A stretch of 8,851 nucleotides of DNA. Origin: Candidatus Altimarinota bacterium (GTDB lineage Bacteria; Patescibacteriota; Gracilibacteria; UBA4473). Below are positions 6,270 through 8,851 of this stretch, piece after piece (within the stretch, counting starts at the first letter, position 1; each line of letters begins with the position of its first letter). Location of the stretch: positions 1 through 8,851 of the forward strand of contig JAGYLK010000090.1 in NCBI GenBank assembly GCA_018401175.1, in the 5' to 3' direction. The position numbers were made by a program, and so were the translations under genes. Under the pieces are notes generated by a model. It did not search any database. It was not told the origin of the DNA and worked only from the letters and a program-made list of their open reading frames with translations.

Positions 6270-7601
6270 TCACAAAGGCAACAAAATTTTTTGTATGTCA
6301 GCCTCCCGCATCAGTGTTTCCAGTGCCCAAATAGCTTTTGCCGGGTCGAGGTAACAGGGGATTTTATTGTGTAACAAAATATCAACTCCCACTTGCACTG
6401 AAGTTCCCCCAAGAAAGCAGGTTACTATCGGAATTTCTGAATATTTTTGTTTTGCGGCAACAATCGCTTCAGCCGATTCTTTTGCCTGTGTCATTGCTTG
6501 AGGAGAGAGCATTACCATGAGCGAGTCGGTGGCTTTATTCTTCAAAATAATGTCGAGCGCAGCCTCATATAAATCGGCTTTGGCATCTCCGATTATATCT
6601 ATTGGATTTATAGGAAGGGCTTCGGCGGGAAGAGAGGCGATTAATTCTTGTTGTACAGATTCGCTAAATTGGGCAAATTCGAGAAGCGGAGAATCATGAA
6701 CCGCGTCGGTAGCAATAACTCCTGGTCCGCCAGCATTTGTTATCACTGTTGTTGTTTTTCCTTTTGGAAGAGGGACAACGCTGCAGAGATGTGTCGTATT
6801 GTAGAGTTCTTCGAGAGAGGTGGTGAGAAGAATTCCGGATGATTCAAGTTCTTTTCGTAGCTCAGAGGTTATCGCCTTCTTTCCCCCTGATTTATAGAGA
6901 ATGATGGATTTTGTTTTGGAAATTCGAGCCGCAAGAGAAAGGAATTTCTGTTTGTCGTGAAAATGTTTCAGAAACAGAACAATAACTTCGGTGTCATTGT
7001 CGTTCGTGAGATATTCGAGACAGTCGTTTTCGTTCAATTGAAGCGTGTTTCCCAGAGAAACAACCTTGCTAAATCCAAAATGTCGGAGTCCTGCCCAGTC
7101 ACACAAAGAAGAAATAATTGCCCCCGATTGAGAAAGGAGCGCCACATTCCCCATTTCGGGAAGTTTTCCGCCAAATGCGGCGTTGAGCTTCGCATGTGGA
7201 GCAATAACCCCCAGGCAATTTGGCCCCATGATTTTTATTTCGTATTGATCGATAATTTTTTGGAGCGCTGCGTCAAAAACTTTTCCCGCTTCTCCAATTT
7301 CTCCAAATCCGGCAGTAATAATGACAAACGCTTTAATTCCCTGCTCGGCGGCATCTTTTACCACCGCGGGGACATATGGTGCGGGAATAACAATAATAAC
7401 CAATTCCGCTTGTGAGGGGGTGTCATTGAGACTCCTGTAAACAGGTTTCCCCATGATTTCGGTTTCGTGTGGGTTGATGGGATATATTTCGCCCGAGAAC
7501 CCACCATCAATAATATTTTTAAGAACAGCATGTCCGGTTTTTTCAGGATTTGCGGAGGCACCAACTACGGCTATAGAAGTAGGAGAAAAAAAAGAATTCA
7601 T
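6270..7601 (-). CDS. ADP-forming acetyl-CoA synthetase alpha-subunit homologue, lacking the phosphohistidine loop
   Basis: The product (443 residues) matches the alpha subunit (AcdA-type) of acyl-CoA synthetases (ADP-forming), which convert acyl-CoA, ADP and Pi to acid, CoA and ATP. Visible parts are the N-terminal CoA-binding Rossmann domain (IAVVGASANPEKTGHAVL, 10-27), GPNCLGV (126-132), NVALLSQSGAI (152-162), GFSKVVSLGN (176-185), and the third domain with NAGGPGVIATDA (289-300) and NPIDIIGDA (332-340). The stretch between KSGG (237-240) and SLEEL (262-266) is about 14 residues shorter than the family pattern and lacks the SHTG-type motif carrying the phosphorylated histidine. No beta-subunit (ATP-grasp) gene is adjacent. 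Activity as a normal ATP-making ligase is therefore doubtful. Its ATG overlaps the TGA of the upstream membrane protein gene (ATGA), implying coupled translation. The family assignment is firm; the function is not. Confidence 0.88.
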   Translation of the reverse strand: MNSFFSPTSIAVVGASANPEKTGHAVLKNIIDGGFSGEIYPINPHETEIMGKPVYRSLNDTPSQAELVIIVIPAPYVPAVVKDAAEQGIKAFVIITAGFGEIGEAGKVFDAALQKIIDQYEIKIMGPNCLGVIAPHAKLNAAFGGKLPEMGNVALLSQSGAIISSLCDWAGLRHFGFSKVVSLGNTLQLNENDCLEYLTNDNDTEVIVLFLKHFHDKQKFLSLAARISKTKSIILYKSGGKKAITSELRKELESSGILLTTSLEELYNTTHLCSVVPLPKGKTTTVITNAGGPGVIATDAVHDSPLLEFAQFSESVQQELIASLPAEALPINPIDIIGDAKADLYEAALDIILKNKATDSLMVMLSPQAMTQAKESAEAIVAAKQKYSEIPIVTCFLGGTSVQVGVDILLHNKIPCYLDPAKAIWALETLMREADIQKILLPL

Positions 7602-8002
7602 TTGGAAGAAAGGGAACGAAGGGCGCGAATGAGATCTCTGCGCGCGAGATCAGCGTGTGTCGCAGAAATATTGATATTTGGTTCGTGAGCAATTCGATTT
7701 CGCAATCGATGGGTTTTCCATATCTGTGCCTCATTTGGCATGCGTTTTGCAAATTTCTTTATCACATCGACAGCCTTAATTTTTTTTCTTTGATCTGGGT
7801 TTATAAGCGTTGCTAAGGTAAAAACAAATATTTTATGTGTTTCTATTATGGCGTATGCGGGGTTGAGTTTTTCTGTAGCAGTAATGTCTCGTATTGCCTT
7901 TTCGGTTGTTGCACGAGGAAGTTTTTTTTTGTGATAAAAAGTGATCGCGAGAAGTATCGCGAGAAGAAGAACAACGGCAATCAATATAAATTCAATATTC
8001 AC
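7598..8002 (-). CDS. Small membrane-anchored protein with HEPN-like Rx4H motif
   Basis: I do not recognise a named family. From GTG 8002 the product is 134 residues: an N-terminal membrane segment (about 4-22, IEFILIAVVLLLAILLAIT) followed by a basic KKK stop-transfer patch, which predicts a cytoplasmic soluble part. That part is helical and ends in WKTHRLRNRIAHEP (95-108). RNRIAH (101-106) fits the Rx4H pattern of HEPN domains, some of which are RNases, though similar helical domains without nuclease activity exist. An upstream in-frame GTG (8122) would add 40 residues. I prefer 8002 because the protein then starts at the membrane helix and the extra segment does not look like coding sequence. 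No ribosome binding site is obvious at either. Its TGA overlaps the ATG of the acyl-CoA synthetase homologue, so the two are probably co-translated. Confidence 0.75.
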   Translation of the reverse strand: MNIEFILIAVVLLLAILLAITFYHKKKLPRATTEKAIRDITATEKLNPAYAIIETHKIFVFTLATLINPDQRKKIKAVDVIKKFAKRMPNEAQIWKTHRLRNRIAHEPNINISATHADLARRDLIRALRSLSSK

Positions 8003-8154
8003 GAAAAAATAATACCGGGTTCCTGATGATGGAGCAACGTTTTTCCTTTTTTTAAGAGAGGGCGAAAAGAAAGAAATTTGATGAGACAGAGAATTTGCCA
8101 AAAGGCTTGTTTCTTCACACACAGTCGTTGTTTTTAAAAATCTCTAAAAAAACC

Positions 8155-8182
8155 TTGACGTTTCCAGAATCATGGATAAACT
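8155..8182 (+). promoter_or_regulatory. Promoter of the rRNA operon
   Basis: -35 TTGACG (8155-8160) and -10 TAAACT (8177-8182) with a 16-bp spacer, preceded by A tracts resembling an UP element and followed by a GC-rich discriminator (CGCCC). Predicted start is about 8189, giving a leader of about 170 nt before mature 16S. The same spacing, -10 and discriminator type occur at the rplF promoter. Confidence 0.7.
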
Positions 8183-8192
8183 CGCCCAGCTG

Positions 8193-8201
8193 TTTGACTC
8201 A
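8193..8201 (+). promoter_or_regulatory. TTTGACTCA element shared with the rplF leader
   Basis: Identical to the minus-strand 9-mer at 6029-6037 and placed almost the same way after the promoter. With the next two bases it is a near-palindrome (TTTGA-C-TCAAA, 8193-8203). Confidence 0.4.
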
Positions 8202-8216
8202 AATCACTCAGTAGAA

Positions 8217-8228
8217 AGCTCTTTTTCA
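8217..8228 (+). promoter_or_regulatory. boxA-like antitermination signal in the rRNA leader
   Basis: AGCTCTTTTTCA contains GCTCTTT, the core of the bacterial boxA motif bound by NusB-NusE (S10) for rRNA antitermination. Its place in the leader, about 30 nt after the predicted start, is right for this role. There is no obvious boxB hairpin. Confidence 0.45.
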
Positions 8229-8244
8229 TTTCGGACGCAACAAT

Positions 8245-8262
8245 ACGAAAATTAATTTTCGT
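8245..8262. repeat. 18-bp perfect palindrome in the rRNA leader
   Basis: ACGAAAATTAATTTTCGT is self-complementary over 18 bases. It may be an operator for a dimeric regulator or a weak hairpin in the leader RNA. It lies about 55 nt after the predicted rRNA start. Confidence 0.5.
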
Positions 8263-8306
8263 GCAGAAGCAAAAATCAACGTCAATTTCTATGTGAAATA
8301 TTTTTC

Positions 8307-8324
8307 AGGATTTAGTAAAATCCT
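8307..8324 (+). promoter_or_regulatory. Leader hairpin followed by a T run
   Basis: AGGATTT (8307-8313) pairs with AAATCCT (8318-8324) around an AGTA loop and is followed by AATTTTTAA. It resembles a weak intrinsic terminator about 35 nt before 16S, the kind of site an antitermination complex would read through. A second 5-bp hairpin (CCAGA/TCTGG, 8334-8348) follows. Confidence 0.4.
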
Positions 8325-8359
8325 AATTTTTAACCAGATTCATTCTGGCTATCAAATTC

Positions 8360-8851
8360 TTTTCAGAGAGTTTGATCCTAGCTCAGGTTGAACGCTGGCG
8401 GTGCGTTTAATACATGCAAGTCGAACGGGATTACGAGAGAGTTTACTTTCTTGTATGAGAGTGGCGGACGAGCGAGTAACACGTAAGTAGCTGCCCTGTA
8501 CTCGGGGACAACTAGTCGAAAGATTAGCTAATACCGGATGGTCTCGAAAGAGTAAAGATTTATCGGTACAGGAGGTGCTTGCGGCCTATCAGTTTGTTGG
8601 TGAGGTAACGGCTTACCAAGACTATGACGGGTACCTGGTGTGAGAGCATGACCAGGCGCGATGGGACTGAGACACGGCCCATACTCCTACGGGAGGCAGC
8701 AGTAAAGAATCTTCCGCAATGGACGAAAGTCTGACGGAGCGACACCGCGTGGTGGATGAAGCTTTTCGGAGTGTAAACACCTTTTATGAGGGAAGAAAAT
8801 CTGACGGTACCTCATGAATAAGGACCGGCTAATTACGTGCCAGCAGCCGCG
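8360..8851 (+). rRNA. rrs: 16S ribosomal RNA, 5' part (cut by window end)
   Basis: This is the small-subunit rRNA. Conserved blocks are AGAGTTTGATC (8367-8377), ACATGCAAGTCGAACGG near 8412, the CTCCTACGGGAGGCAGCAG block (8683-8701), and GTGCCAGCAGCCGCG ending at 8851, the 530-loop region. The mature 5' end is placed at about 8360 by counting back from AGAGTTTG to E. coli position 1. The 492 bases seen correspond to E. coli 1-529, so this part is about 37 nt shorter, much of it in helix 17. The remaining two thirds of the gene, any intron, and the rest of the operon lie outside the window. Confidence 0.97.

Noticed and set aside
6200..6272. Reading UGA as glycine would lengthen the acyl-CoA synthetase by 23 codons
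   Set aside because: The protein already ends at the family's normal length, and TGA also forms ATGA overlaps at 4258-4261 and 7598-7601, so UGA acts as stop.
8003..8122. N-terminal extension of the membrane protein from GTG 8122
   Set aside because: The extra 40 residues do not look like coding sequence and would bury the membrane anchor; kept as an alternative in the entry.
8560..8745. Minus-strand frame inside 16S
   Set aside because: It lies within conserved rRNA sequence and is a chance frame.
1..8851. tRNA genes, CRISPR arrays or transposase genes
   Set aside because: No cloverleaf with a TTCRA-type T arm, no regularly spaced direct repeats and no transposase motifs were seen.

Overview
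The window looks like a piece of a Candidate Phyla Radiation (Patescibacteria) genome. The evidence is a 16S rRNA 5' portion that is about 37 nt shorter than the E. coli equivalent, and a ribosomal protein run in which S5 is followed directly by L15 with no L30 gene between them (absence of uL30 is a known CPR trait). UGA is a true stop codon here: S5, the acyl-CoA synthetase and the small membrane protein all end in TGA, two of them in ATGA overlaps. That argues against Gracilibacteria and Absconditabacteria, which read UGA as glycine. A standard-code relative such as Peregrinibacteria would fit, but this is an inference from memory of 16S patterns, with low to moderate confidence.

Layout, left to right. 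(1) 1-2058 (+): a large, unrecognised, charged helical protein whose frame is open to the window edge. (2) 2057-2086: a hairpin shared as terminator by this gene and the convergent guaB. (3) 2107-3573 (-): guaB (IMP dehydrogenase) with its own sigma70-type promoter. (4) 3654-3767: a MITE-like nested palindromic repeat, then the terminator of the ribosomal unit at 3776-3799. (5) 3824-5966 (-): rplF-rplR-rpsE-rplO, a short remnant of the spc operon with its own promoter at 6046-6073. (6) 5967-6269: about 300 bp without genes, holding that promoter and leader plus three separate inverted repeats. (7) 6270-8002 (-): a two-gene unit, a small single-pass membrane protein with an RNRIAH (Rx4H, HEPN-like) motif coupled by ATGA to an ADP-forming acetyl-CoA synthetase alpha-subunit homologue that lacks the expected phosphohistidine loop. 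(8) 8003-8359: a divergent intergenic region with the rRNA promoter, a boxA-like sequence and two hairpins. (9) 8360-8851 (+): the 16S rRNA 5' part, cut by the window end.

The genes share a growth theme: rRNA, ribosomal proteins and GTP synthesis. The most notable structural signal is that the rRNA promoter and the L6 operon promoter share spacing, -10 hexamer, GC-rich discriminator and an identical 9-mer (TTTGACTCA) just downstream. This suggests common regulation of rRNA and ribosomal protein synthesis. The guaB promoter does not carry this signature. None of the genes has a clear Shine-Dalgarno sequence.
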